Part shown: positions 46,139-58,900 of the stretch, one piece after another | Numbering within the stretch: position 1 is the stretch's first letter | Layout of the letters: every line of letters starts with the position of its first letter | Assembly (NCBI GenBank): GCA_014529385.2 | Contig: CM043957.1 | Span: 66,234,003-66,298,002 of the forward strand | From: Adiantum capillus-veneris | Taxonomy: Eukaryota; Streptophyta; Polypodiopsida; Polypodiales; Pteridaceae | Direction: 5' to 3' | DNA: 64,000 nucleotides | The notes under the pieces: generated by a model | The model's input: the letters and a program-made list of their open reading frames with translations, nothing else | What the model was told of the DNA's origin: nothing | The model's database searches: none | Position numbers and translations under genes: made by a program

Positions 46139-49077
46139 TCACAGGTTGCATTGCAATTTGTATGTAGAGTGAATCCCCAGAGAGTTGATTTATAAGGTTG
46201 TTTTCTATGCAAAGACGTGTATGTGAGTATTACAAAGCATTCATAGCTTAGAGATGTATACAGCTTGACAATAGAAAGTAGTATATACATTGCATTTAAC
46301 ATGTTTACTCATTCAAATTGTGGCACTTTCTACCCCCTCAAGTGTTCCACAAGTCGTTCTTCTACTTCCAAAGGTGTCTATGGTTGCCACTAGGTATACT
46401 CAATCAACATTGTACAAGTCATCCATTCCTGGCAAGACATCCATAAAAGGTGAGTCCTTCCCAATGTCTCTCTCTTTCTTATAGGTATAACAATACTATA
46501 GTGGAGTTGAGTGAATTGTGTTGTCCAATCAATTGTCAAATATAAATCTATTTTCTGAAGGATGTGCTCGACTGTTTACATGATCAACTCGAATGACAAT
46601 CTCTTGGAAATTTAAGTAGACGTGGTTTTTAGACTAGTCATGCACCATTTTTTTCTTCCCCAATGAAAGGAATTCCTAAGATCATCTCATATGACATAGG
46701 ATGCTTGGACAAATCCATAACACTGAAGGTATGCCTTATCTTGTGTCCAAGGACTTTGATCCCTAGATCTTTTAACATTCCAATAGTTTTTGAAATAGTT
46801 TTTCAAAATACGTTGAGGCAATTACCATAAATGCATCAATTCTATCGTTCTTGCCAAGGCAATTAAGGTGGGAAGAAGTGCATATATTCCATCAGAGGAG
46901 ATTGGTGAAGATCTTATTATGAGCATGGTGAAAAATCTTTGAAGATGAAGTTAGAATTGTCAACCAGCTTGGAAAATTTTGATGCTTTTATTAAGATCAT
47001 CACATTGGATACAATAATCATTGATAATGAACATATAACTTGAAGGGCAAGATGTTAGTAGGACCAAAGTTTTAATCCCTTTAATATCATGGTCCACAAC
47101 ATATTTTTTTCATATGAAAATCATACAGCATGTGCATATGGGTATGAAACTATGATTCAGAGCCATGCCACAAAATATACATGACTAAAATATTGTAAGC
47201 AAAAAAATAAGAAAAACTAGTAAAACAAATAAAGTGACATAGCTTGAACCCATGATTTCAATTTTGCCAATAATCCAACCTCCAACTTGCCTCCTCTTGA
47301 AGAACATCCTTAATATGTTGAAATGAAACGAAAAATATCAAACAGAACAAAGTTGAAATTAGAGGCAAAAGAGCACAATAAACACTAGCAAGGCTACTCA
47401 ATCATGAGCCATCTAATTTGCATCTAGCTCAACATGTTCCCAATGATAGACAACATTATTCCTCCTCATCATCATGCGCAACATCCTCATCATAATTCTC
47501 ATCATCAAAAGTCATGCGATTTGAGACCATAAATTACTCTCATTTGAATATCTATACTTTGTGGATCATAGTTCTTTTCAAACGTGTTTGCAAAGTATTC
47601 CAAGCATTTGCAAAGACATACATTTATAGGGGTTTGAAACCATGTACAAACGTGACAAAAAAAGTAGCCTAACTAATCTTGGAATATAAATCCAAGCATG
47701 AAGGTGAGGTGCTATTGCAAGTTGCAATGAGCTGCATGCAAGGGACTCTCAAGGGCTCGCTTGATCCTGCTACTTCACTCAAGTGCAAGCTGCAGCCTAC
47801 AACATGAAGCCTAGAGGAAGCATAGGCTCCTCTGTATAACACACACACACACATGTATGTATATATCACACACAAACTTTACTAGTATAATTTTTCTTTT
47901 TACTATTTCACTTGCTAGTTAAGGCATGTTCTTTACTCAAATACAATAATCCCAACTCACTCAAACCTTTGATGAATTCCACATTGTTTTCTTGAGCATT
48001 GTTCTTGATACCCTAAAATTTTACCTAGATACAATAAGCCCGCCTAACCACAAATCATTGATGTATTCCACTGTGTGTGATACCCTAGAACATTTTCTTA
48101 ATGTGAAAACACCTTTGTGATGTACTGCATCCCTATTGCAATACTCTTTACCATGTAGCATAATCACTTGTGGGGCCTTAATTCTTTATAATTATTGTGA
48201 TTAGATTTATATAGAATACTATCAACCTAATATGGATTCTTAATTGCCCACTAAGTGCTCACACCTACCTTTGATTATAAGCTTTATCCTATTTGATTGA
48301 TACCTACTTATAGGAAAAAATTCCTTTACATTGGCAAAATTACTAACCTTGATAATTTAGCCAACGCGTGCTTGTCTTGGTGGGATAGTCCTCTAGATAA
48401 AACTTAGATCAATATGATGGGATGCTCCTCTTCAATTGAGTGGTTGAGTGCCTTGGGGACTAAAGTGGCATTTATTTCTTTTTTTTTAACTCTAGAGGTG
48501 GTAGCTATTAGCTACCAAGACAAGAGCAAGCCTTGCATCTATATAAAGATGGGGGATTGCTATCCCTCACTTAGTCTTGGATTGCTTGCTGGTATTTCTA
48601 CTCTCTTTTTTTTTTCAAGATAGAGAAAGTGAGTATAGAGTGTGAGCTTTTTCGTACTGTTATTTTATTCTTCATTGACAACCATGGGCTTTACTCCACC
48701 TTGCAACCCCTGGGCCTTGTTGAATGTGCATCATCTTCACATGCTCATTAGTATGTTTTCAAAGCTTACTTGGGCATCACTATGTTGCTCATCACCTTGA
48801 AGGTTTCTTTATACCAATACCCTTGGTTCAATAAAAGGACCTTGTTGTGCTTGATTAACCCCGGCTAGAATTGTTGACTAGAAGTGTTCACCTCTTTGTG
48901 ATTGGCTTTGCATATCTCATCTTTTTTTTATGTTCCATTGCCTAAACATTGAACAATGTTGTCAAACCTTGCTGGATTTTAACATTGGATTACTTTGGAT
49001 TGGTTTAAATGGTCTCTAAAAGTGAATATTTAAAGGATCTATAGAGCTAGACATGGGGTCATTAACATAGTTATTGG
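46139..49077. other. Non-coding stretch, nothing recognised
   Basis: AT-rich DNA. No frame with protein features, no LTR pair. A short ac run lies near 47839-47852. Confidence 0.5.
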
Positions 49078-49353
49078 TGTTGGGAGCAGCGGCTATAGTG
49101 GATGCCAATGAGGGCAGGCCATGGCGGCTTGGAGAGATGTGTAGAGAAAGAGGGGGATGAATGAGAGCAGAGACAAAGAGAGAGATTTGACATGGCAACA
49201 AACAAAAGCAACGCTATGAGATATTTGATTAAAAAAAAGGGTTACATATATATATTATAAACCTTCCATGCAAACTAAGTGTGTTAACTGCATGCTTTGG
49301 GAGATGTTTCCATAGGTTGACATCAAAGTAAATGAGGGCTTGGAAAGCCAACA
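49078..49353 (-). repeat. TRIM-like element, 3' LTR
   Basis: 276 bp, the partner of 50515-50788. Shared blocks include gagagatgtg, agagggggatgaatgagagc and ctatgagatatttgatt. Confidence 0.85.
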
Positions 49354-49416
49354 ATCCCCCCCTCAAGCCCGAACTACATCACTGTCATGATACCTTGATT
49401 TTTTGGTGTACTCGTC

Positions 49417-49746
49417 AACCCTGAGTTTTATGTTCTCTCACAACCAAGGATTTTGGTGTATCCATAACGTGGTGCTTCTGTTAGGCTACCATCCAATGGA
49501 TTTTTTGGTTCACTGCCAAACCTTGGGTTTAAGGTATACCTAGTAACCTCACGAGAAGTGCAACAAAAATGGGATGAGAACAACCCTGAGTTTTAGGTTT
49601 TCACACAACCAAGGATTTTGGTGTATCCATAACCTGGTGCTTCTGTTAGGCTACCATCCAATGGATTTTTTGGAACACTGCCAAACCTTGGGTTTAAGGT
49701 ATACCTAGGAACCTCACAAGAAGTGCAACAAAAATGGCAGTGTCTA
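49417..49746. repeat. 165-bp duplication inside the TRIM-like element
   Basis: aaccctgagtttta begins at 49417 and 49582. Both copies run through caaggattttggtgtatcc, ggctaccatccaatggat and aaaccttgggtttaaggta to agtgcaacaaaaatgg. Confidence 0.9.
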
Positions 49747-50514
49747 ACCCGTACAAATTTTTATCACGGAATGACTAACAAAAGATAAACCAAATTAAAA
49801 CCTATAACACTGAATAGGGGAAAAACGGTTTGGAAATTTATGTTGATGGACTGACTTCTCAAAGAAACTTTTAAATTTGGGATGTGATTTTGTACCCCAA
49901 TTATGTGTCAATTATGTCATAACCTTGCATTTGAAAACACACACGACTTGCTCGAAGATTTGTATCAAGTTATCCATGAGTGTACTTGTAATTTTGAAAG
50001 CCTTTGGAGACATGGCAGCTGAGAATACCCTCAAAATCACCAAACCTTCATCACTGCTTTGAAGAGTCGGCAATAGTTGAATTTAATTCAATAGCCACTT
50101 TGCAGCAGCTTAATCTCTGCAAAAGAGTTTGAATAGGCTACCGACGTCGCCCTCACCGGCTTCAAGCCTGGCAAGCAGCGTTTCAAAACTCCACAAGCTC
50201 TACAATTGGCCATGCTCTGCAATTGGTGTTTCAGAACGCAGTGCGCTTCACCTTAGTGTGCAAGGATTTTGGTAGCGTTTTAAAACTCCTACTGTAGAGG
50301 TGCCACCCACCTAGGCTAGCGTTTTGGAACGCTTTCTACAGTTCCTAGGAGATTGTCGCTTACGCCTTGCCAAACTTGTTAGCATCTTGAGATGCAGTAG
50401 AGGACCCGCGCGGTGCTCCTACCCGCCTAGGATCCGCCACACAGTTGCCTTTTGAGACACCCTTCTTCACCTCCTATAGACCTACCGCCTAAGAGCTTGA
50501 GGCTTTGATACTAG

Positions 50515-50788
50515 TGTTGGGAGCAGTGGCTATGGTGGGTGCCAACGAGGGCAGGCCATGGAGGCTTGGAGAGATGTGCAGAGAAAGAGGGGGATGAATG
50601 AGAGCAGAGAGGGAGAGAGAGATTCAACATAGCAACAAAGAAAAGCAACGCTATGAGATATTTGATTAAAAAAGAGTGTTACATATATAGATTAAACCTT
50701 CCACGCAAACTAAGTGTGTTAATTGCATGCTTTGGGAGATGTTCCCACGCACTGACATCAAAGTAAATGAGGGCTTGGAAACCTAACA
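50515..50788 (-). repeat. TRIM-like element, 5' LTR
   Basis: 274 bp. It differs from its partner at scattered sites (such as cagcggc and cagtggc), so the insertion is not recent. Confidence 0.85.
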
Positions 50789-53074
50789 ACTGGTAGGTTT
50801 ACTTTACATCCTTGATACCTCATACTTAGACTCTCCTTTAGAGTGACTTGTTGGCTTGATTATATAAAACACAAGGAATAGTTGATTTCCTTTACATATA
50901 AATTTTGATTTGAATGCTTGAACCGCAATATTGATTTTTGTTCATTATTTATCTAGTTATATTTCTAGGAGGTTTGAAAAAGCACCTGTGATGATCTTGG
51001 AACTATTGGTTGCTTAGAAAAATATCTCTTACCTTAATTTATTGGACTCTTTGACCTTATCTTAGCTTGTGAAGCTTTGAAGAATCACCAAGTATTGGAT
51101 GGCTTGGGTATCTCTACTTAGAGTTATTACTGAAATTAGTATTGTCTAAGTATTTACAATACTTGGATTGGTTTGAGTCCTTGTTCTTGACTAACAAATC
51201 AAAGGAAAACCTATGTATAAAATTTTGACTAGCAAATATGACTAACTTGCTATTTTTAGTGAATAACATGGAACACTTTATAGGTAAAATATGATTTGAG
51301 AACTACAACTTTAAACATATTAATAATTTGATCATCAGCTTCCTACTTGAATTGCTTGGGGGTTTAAGAAAACACCTCACGATGTTGATAATGATAAAAC
51401 ATGATTTGAGAATTTCAACCTTAAACATGTTAATAATTTTGATAATTAGCTTCCTAGTTGAATTTCTTGGTGGTTCTGAAAACACCTCATGATATTTTTA
51501 GACTTTTTGGTTGCTTGGGGGAAGATCTCCTACCTTAATTATATTGACTCTTGGGCTTGACTTTAACTCTGGAAGCTATGGGTATCACGAGTATTTAGTT
51601 GGACTACTTGTGGATTGGTATGTCTATGGCTTCTAGTTTCTTTTTGGTTACTGATCTACCTAGTTTTTTTTCCTATAGTTCTTTAACTTGCTAGGATGGT
51701 GACTTTTTTATCTCTTTAAATGGCTTTGATTTTCTTAAAGGAATAACTCTAATAAGAAGTTTAATGGTAGTTTTTATAACTAAGAATCTTATGAATTCTA
51801 TAGCTTACTAGTTATGATGCTTCTGTGAGTGAGGTTCTGGAATGAGTGAGGAAAATGGCATGTTTGGACTTGATAGACTACTCTTACCTTCTTATGTTTT
51901 CATTGCCTACTCATTCTAGTTCAATACTTACTATTGTTGCTTCTAAGCAAGAGACTTAGAGTGAGGTGGTGGTTGGCCTAGCATATATGTATCCTCCCAC
52001 TTTGTTTGGAAGGTGAGGGACTTATCCATCACTTAGTCTTGATTTATTGGTTGCTACTTGTAGTTGCTTATTTGAGTGAAGGGTAAGGTGGTGTGGGTAC
52101 TACTGAGTATTTGTGAGAGGTGAGGGTTTTTAATGATGGTCCACCTTATGTGCATTTGTGGTTGCTGGTGGTCTTCTTACCCACCATGGAGATAGGTGAT
52201 ATAGAATCCTCCACATCTCAAGTTTCTTCTTGTTTTAATTACTATTTAAATTGTCAATTCTAGTAGTGCAACAGAGTCAAAAATTATGAAATATTGATGA
52301 TTTGTTTATGGGTAAAGGATTGTGCTCAATTAGTAGTTCTCATTCTTGGAACACTTTGGTTTTAGCTAGGACTGGTAGGATTAATAAAACTAATATACAA
52401 TTAATTCTTAAAAAATGGCATTAAATAGTAGGTCTTGACTCTAAAATAACTTGGATTTGCTATGGTTAACATAATTTGAATAAACAATGTGCCCTAAACG
52501 AGTGCATTTTTTTTGTTTTTCTCTCCTATTACTATCATAAAATATGTTTCAAAAGACTACAATGATGTATTATTCACAAGAGATAAAACCAATCTCTAGA
52601 TAAATTCTTTCTCTATAGCCTTTTGTGGATTGTTTCAATAGCATTGGTTTACTTTCTGATTTAATGACTATGGGAAGTTTTAGTTGATTGATTTTCTATG
52701 AGTTGATGCTGCTTTGTTACAAAATATGGAATCATAGAGATAATGATGCACATATTAGTGAAAGACTAAAGTGCCTACTAGAACTTGGATTTTCTTTTTT
52801 GTAATGATGGTATCTCACTACATGGCTTGTGAATTCTTTATCCTAACTTGTACATCTTAGTGACATTAGGCATGAATGTCTGCTCTAGAAGTGGATTGAA
52901 TCTAACTTCTTTTCAACTCAGTATTGATATGGTTGGAACAAGGTGTGCCACTATAGGGTTTGAAGAAATTGGTTTTTAAGAGGCTCCCATTGTGGTAATT
53001 TGCCGGTTATATTTTCCTTGGTTGTCAGTAAGGAGGTTATAGGACTTTTCGACCAGGCTACCTATATAACTATT
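50789..53074. other. T-rich non-coding stretch with degenerate repeats
   Basis: No coding content recognised. Phrases such as ttggttgctt, atctcctaccttaatt and aaaacacctca recur near 50970, 51360 and 51480, pointing to an old degenerate repeat. Confidence 0.5.
51286..51505. repeat. 110-bp tandem duplication
   Basis: aaaatatgatttgagaa at 51286 and aaaacatgatttgagaa at 51396 start two units that share aaacatrttaataattt, agcttcctagttgaatt and aaaacacctca. Confidence 0.75.
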
Positions 53075-53286
53075 TGTTGGGGTGTAGGCCAGGTGGCCGT
53101 GGGAAACCACTCTTGTACACTTGATTCTCACCTAATCAATATAGGGAGAAAAAGAGGTAGAGTTGACTCTTCTCTTTCTTCTCCACTAACCCACACAGTG
53201 GCTGCCTGTGCATCTCCCCCCTTCCCCATTTCTCTTCTTCCCCTCTCTAGCATACACACTCCGTACACGCACACGCGCACTCATCA
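53075..53286 (+). repeat. Young copia 5' LTR
   Basis: 212 bp, tgttggggtgtaggcc... to ...cgcactcatca, with TG...CA ends. CT-rich in its second half. Confidence 0.95.
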
Positions 53287-53288
53287 AT

Positions 53289-53300
53289 TGGTATCAGAGC
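53289..53300 (+). promoter_or_regulatory. Young copia primer-binding site
   Basis: tggtatcagagc, a perfect complement to the 3' end region used with initiator tRNA-Met in plant copia elements, two bases after the LTR. Confidence 0.92.
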
Positions 53301-54126
53301 TGCGGCGACGAATCGCACGCGCGACCGCTCTTCGACGATCGACTTGGAAGCGATAGAGCTCGCCAGCTATGGCGGAGCTCGGAGCTTGTGCTTGAGCTTG
53401 GCGGTGACAGCGGATCCGGCACGGATAAGAGATATCGGACAAGGTCGGCGATTCCCGGCTTCATGACGTGTGCAATGACTCCATCGGAGAGGGAGTCTTG
53501 GGATTTTTGAAGCTCTGCAAGAAATTTGGCAGACCTACGTTTGCAAAGCTTGGCTTGGAAGAGAGCCTTGCAGGCTTGAGCATCAAGTGCTTCAAGGAAT
53601 TGAGAGAACCGAGAGCAGGTTCTCAGGTTCTCAGAAGGGGTAGTCCAAGCAGAAGCTGCAGGTCAAATCGAGACCAAGGTCAACACAGAGAGTGGATCTT
53701 GGTGTGAGAGCATTGCAAAGCTTACGAGTGTGTGCACACACACACACTCAGCGTCGAGGGCAGCAATGTGACAAGCAAGGAGCAATTGGGGGAAGTCGAA
53801 TCGAGGCTCCATAGGAGCTTGGAGGGAATTAGCAAACAGTGATAGGGGGAGAATTTAGTAGATCCAAACACTAGAGCATCATTGGACAGGACTGCAGTGA
53901 GTTGGAAGCTCATAGGAGAGAGAGAGAGAGTGTGTGCAAGCCGAAGCAGCCAGGTATCGACACCGAGTAGGAGCCCGACGTGCTCGTGAGCCTGCAATAC
54001 AATCGAAGGAATTGATTATTTGGCGGGAAGCAAATCGACAGTCAGGCACTCAAAGAGCGAGTAGAAGAGGGCAAGCAAAGCTGCAGCGCTGCAATCGAAA
54101 GAACCATGAGCTTGGTTGTGTGTTTT

Positions 54127-54191
<65 letters not shown>

Positions 54192-55989
54192 AAGTCTCAG
54201 TGCCCAAGTAGGCAACCGATTGCATTTGGCAGAGCTGGGAGATGGACACTATGAGCATTTGAGCATTTCGGGGGCATAAGGAGATAGAGCAGGGTCGCAC
54301 CGAGAGGCCAAAGCATTGACAAGCTTCACATTGAGCCAATTAGGCAGCGGGCAATCTTAGCAGTGGGCAGAACCGGGCAGCAGTAGGTGGAATCGAGCCA
54401 AGCATGGCCATGAGCAGACTTGGGATACACACACACACCCATAACCCCCTGTAGCTTGTCAGATTTGACTGAGGAAGCCATTTCGTCGGTTTTGGCAAAG
54501 CTCGACAGTGAATTTGAAATTAATTTTTATTCACAACTCACACCCATTGTTTGTGTGCAAGGGGCTATTCCCGCCCAAGGCCATCGACACGCCGATCATT
54601 TCCCGACTACAGCCTTGACCCGGCTTGGACCTAGGATTCAACAGAGCTACGAGGCTCGGAAGAATCAAAAGAGAGAGAGAAAGAGAGTGAGAGAGAGAGA
54701 GCTTGACACCGTGCTTGTGAGCGAGCACAAGCAACCGAGTCCGACAAGTTGAAAGCAATCTTCACAGACCGAGCAAGATCTGCGATCGATACCAATCCGA
54801 CTCGGTATTGACCGCTTGAGCATTGGCGTTTTACGGCTACTCGGCTAGCCACTTCCGCCCGACGACGGAAGGCGACATCGACATCGACACCGCTAAAGCA
54901 CACCGGCTCGACACTGCTCATTACGGTGGATCTCCGACATCCGACCCAGACACCGGGCATTTTCCCAGGACGAGCGCATCCCCGCGATCGACAACCGTGC
55001 TTGCGACATGCGCGGGTGAGGTACCTCTATCATAGAGGAGTGACACCCGGCATCGGCACCGAGTGCACCGATCACACAATACGACACAGTTTACGGATAC
55101 GACACCTTTGGTGGCTATTCGACTAGCATATTTCTGCCCGGTGGCAGAAATCGGCACATAGCGACACCGACACGAAGGTTACAGGTTACAGGGGGGTTTT
55201 TCAGCCCATTCACTCACAGATTCTCCAAGTTACTAGACACAGCGCTTTCACAGGCGATTTGGCATTCATTTCGACAACAGATTCTCTGCAGACACATGCG
55301 TTGACAGATGCATTTTGTTGTGAGCACACATAGTGCTACTGAGCTCTTTTGAGAGCAGATATCCCCGTAGGGATCACTTTCACTGCATGCAGCAGTTCTT
55401 GGCGCCTGTTTGAGCGCGGTTTTACTCATGTACATTGAGTTGTGGACACTGTCCACTGTACTACGTGTGGAGCCATTTTTGGCTATTTTGGCAGTTTTTC
55501 CCGGCCGTTTCTGAGACTCGGACCGGAAGAGCCCTTTCTGAGACTGTGGCTAGTCCATTTGTGTCTGCATTAGCCTTTTGGAGGGTCGATAGCATGATGT
55601 TTTCTTTGAGCTGGGGTGTGCTCGAATGTTGAGACACTTTCGGTGATACAGGTAGCTGGAGTTCCCCTTTACGGTACAATCGCCATAGGATATGTATCTG
55701 GACGGTAATTTATGCTTTTGACGACGAGTTAGCACTCACATAGCAGTTGCTTTGTGCAGCAGATGCCCAGTTAGTGCAGTTGGCACATTTATATGCATTT
55801 TGAGTTGAGTTTTGACTCCTCATACAAAGGAGACTCTGCCGGATTTACTTCCCGCGAGTTGTGACTTCCATTGTTGGCACTTTTGAGTCTATTTCGGTTG
55901 AGATTTTACTCCCGCTACAAAGGTTACTCTGCCCAAATTTCTACAGCTTCTCGCCATAGTTTGGTACCTCTCAAACCCTCTTATCAGCG
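53301..55989 (+). other. Long untranslated leader of the young copia
   Basis: About 2.7 kb separates the primer site from gag, far more than the few hundred bases usual in copia. It is more GC-rich than the surroundings, has many upstream ATGs, an AC tract at 54129-54189, GA tracts near 53920 and 54675, and several 60-110-codon frames with no recognisable domain. It may contain captured host sequence or an internal ribosome entry or packaging region. Nothing here was identified as a gene. Confidence 0.6.
54129..54189. repeat. AC microsatellite in the leader
   Basis: About 30 ca units. Confidence 0.95.
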
Positions 55990-58900
55990 ATGGCTTCTTC
56001 TTCAGAAAAGGACGAGTATTTCATTCGGAAGTTCGATGGCAGCAACTTCACCATGTGGAAAGAGCGCATGAACGATGTTTTGATAAACAAAGGCCTCTCA
56101 GAACTGTTGAAAGAGCGCGCAGAGGATGATGATTATACACAAGCTCAATGGGAGCTTTTGGATGCAAAAGCCATGGCTACGATACGTCTACATCTAGCCA
56201 AGTCAGTCTTCTTCACTATCATCGGGAAGAAAACAACCAAGGAACTTTGGAATAGCTTATGTTCAACATGGGAGAGAAAAAGTGCATCCAACAAAGTTTT
56301 TCTCATGAAAAAGCTTATGAAGCTCAACATGAAAGAAGGTAGCACAGTTTCCAGTCATTTAAATGAGTTCAACTCCTTGTTCAGTCAGCTGACATCTCAG
56401 GGCTTTAAGGAGTTTGACGATGAACTCAAATCTATCTTCTTGTTATGCTCTCTACCCAGTTCATGGGATATCTTTTGCACAGTCATTAGCAATTCAGCTC
56501 CGAATGGCAAGTTAGAGTTCAATGCTGTCACAGATGCGTTGTTCACTGAAGAGATTCGCCGTAAATCTCTCGATAATGCTAGTCATGGAGATGCATATAT
56601 GGCTGGCAGTTCAACAAAGGCAAGAGGCCATGACAGGAACAAATACAAAAGCAAAAGTAGAGAGCGAAATCCTCGTAGTCCTAGCAGACACAGGAACCAA
56701 AGAAGAGACCGCAATGCCAGAAATGTCGAGTGTTACTAATGCCACAAGAAGGGTCATTACAAAAAGGATTGTCGCAGTTTCCTAAGAGATCAGAAAAACA
56801 TGCAAAAGGATAATTCTGGAAAAGGCAAAAGTACAGTAAAGATTGAGGAGCTCAATATTGTTGAGTCTCCCATACCTATCACTGCTGTAGAGGATGCTCC
56901 TCCTCCATTGATGCTCATTATGCCCACAGAGATTCATCCCGAGGTGACAGCAGATGCCTCAGATGTTCTCATTTTCACTTCAGATCTCACTCCAGATGCT
57001 TTGGTTGCACAGGATGAGGGTTATGCACAGAATTGGATCCTTGATTCTGGTGCAAGTTTTCATGTCACACCGCATAGAGAGTGGTTTTCCTCTTATGCAT
57101 CCATGCATGGAATAGTCAAGCTTGGTGATTCCTATGAGCTTGACATTATTGGCATTGGTGATGTGAAACTTCAGATGCATAATGGCACTACCTTTGTGCT
57201 GCAGAATGTCAGACATGTGCCCAAGCTTACGAAAAGCTTGTTTTCTATAGGGCAATTGGATGATCTTGGCTACACTACAGTTTTTGGTAATCGTTCTTGG
57301 ATGATCCGCAAGAACAACCTTATCATGATGAAAGGCAATAAAAACGGATCCATGTACTCTTTGTTTGTTTCGAGTGTCGACGAACACTCTATCTATGTTG
57401 CCGAGCTGCCGTCTCCTGAGTTGTGGCATAGCCGGCTAGGGCATATTAGCCAAAAGGAAATGAAAACACTTCAGCGTTTTGGATACTTACCTATGTTAGA
57501 TTACACGGACTTTCCATTGTGTGAGCATTGTCTGCATGGCAAACAGACTAGATTGACATCTTCGCCATTGAATAAGAAACTAGGCGAACCTCTAGACTTG
57601 GTGCACAGTGATTTGTGTGGTCCAATGCCACATAAAACTCTAGGGGGGGCGAACTACTTTCTCACATTCATAGATGATTCTACTAGAAAGGTATGGGTGT
57701 ATCTCCTTAAGCGTAAGGAAGAAGTCTTTTCGACATTCCAAAAATTCCTCGCCATGGTTGAGAACCAATCAGGAACAAAGCTCAAAGCTTTTCGCACGGA
57801 CAATGGTGGAGAATACGTCTCCACAGAGTTCAAGGATTTTTGCAATAGAAGAGGCATTCAGCGGCAGTTTACTGCTCCATACACACCTGCACAAAATGGG
57901 ATAGCTGAAAGAATGAATCGTACGATTCAAGAGCGAGTTGTCTCTATGATGTCTATGGCGAAGCTTACTCCCGAATTTTGGGGGGAAGCTGTTCTGACAG
58001 CAGTGCACATCATCAATAGGTCTCCTAGTTCTCCTTTGAATTTCAAAATTCCAGAGGAATTATGGACTGGCAAAAGGCCAAGCTATGAGCATCTACGTGT
58101 ATTTGGATGCGAGGCATATGCACATGTGCCCAAAGAACTTCGTCGGAAGTTAGATCCCAGATCACACAAATGTATCTTTATTGGCTATGGTGCAAACGGA
58201 GAGATGGGATATCGTCTATGGCACCCAAAATCAAACAAAGTCATTCGTAGCTCACATGTGATTTTCAATGAATCAAAAATGCACAAGAAGCCCATCAAAG
58301 ATGTTGAGTACAAACGTGTTCGTTTTGAGGATGTAGCCTCCGAACCAACTCAGTTCAGTAGTGTTGCACCCACTCCTCAAGTGCAAGATACTACTATTGC
58401 TCCGGAGAGAGCGGAGTCCAGCAATCAGGCACTGAGACGCTCTGAGAGGGTATCACGTGCGCCCGAGCGGTTTGAGCCTGGTATACACCACATTTTGGTC
58501 ACTGATAGTGGAGAGCCAACCTGCTACAAAGAAGCTATACAAATGGAGGATAGCGTTAAGTGGGAGCAAGCTATGCAATCAGAATACAATTCGATTGTGG
58601 CTAATGAGACATGGGATTTGGTTGAATTACCAAAAGGCAAAAATGCTTTACCTTGCAAGTGGTTATACAAGAAGAAGTATACAGCGGAAGATCCCAAGCC
58701 TAGATACAAGGCTTGTCTAGTTGCCAAGGGTTTCAAGCAACAAAAAGGTGTGGATTTTGATGAGATTTTCTCTCCAGTAGTCAAGATGACTACACTTCGC
58801 ACCGTGCTTGGCTTGGTTGCTATCCAGGACATGGAACTTGTCCAAATGGATGTGAACATCGCATTTCTTCACCGGGATCTAGATGAAGATGTCTACATGA

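Larger units (their letters stand above)
49078..50788 (-). mobile_element. Small non-coding LTR element (TRIM-like)
   Basis: Two LTRs, 49078-49353 and 50515-50788, start TGTTGGGAGCAG and end in CA, and are nearly the same length. They flank 1,161 bp without any gag or pol. Flanks attgg and actgg are a near-perfect 5-bp target duplication. Minus orientation is shown by a polypurine tract (TTGAGGGGGGGAT on the minus strand) before 49353 and by TAGTATCAAAGCC next to 50514, close to the tRNA-Met primer site. The total of 1.7 kb places it with TRIM or small LARD elements, which move using enzymes of other elements. Confidence 0.8.

Noticed and set aside
53000-53510. Overlapping frames across the young copia 5' LTR
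   Set aside because: They cross the LTR border and the primer-binding site, and the equivalent frame at the 3' LTR ends differently.
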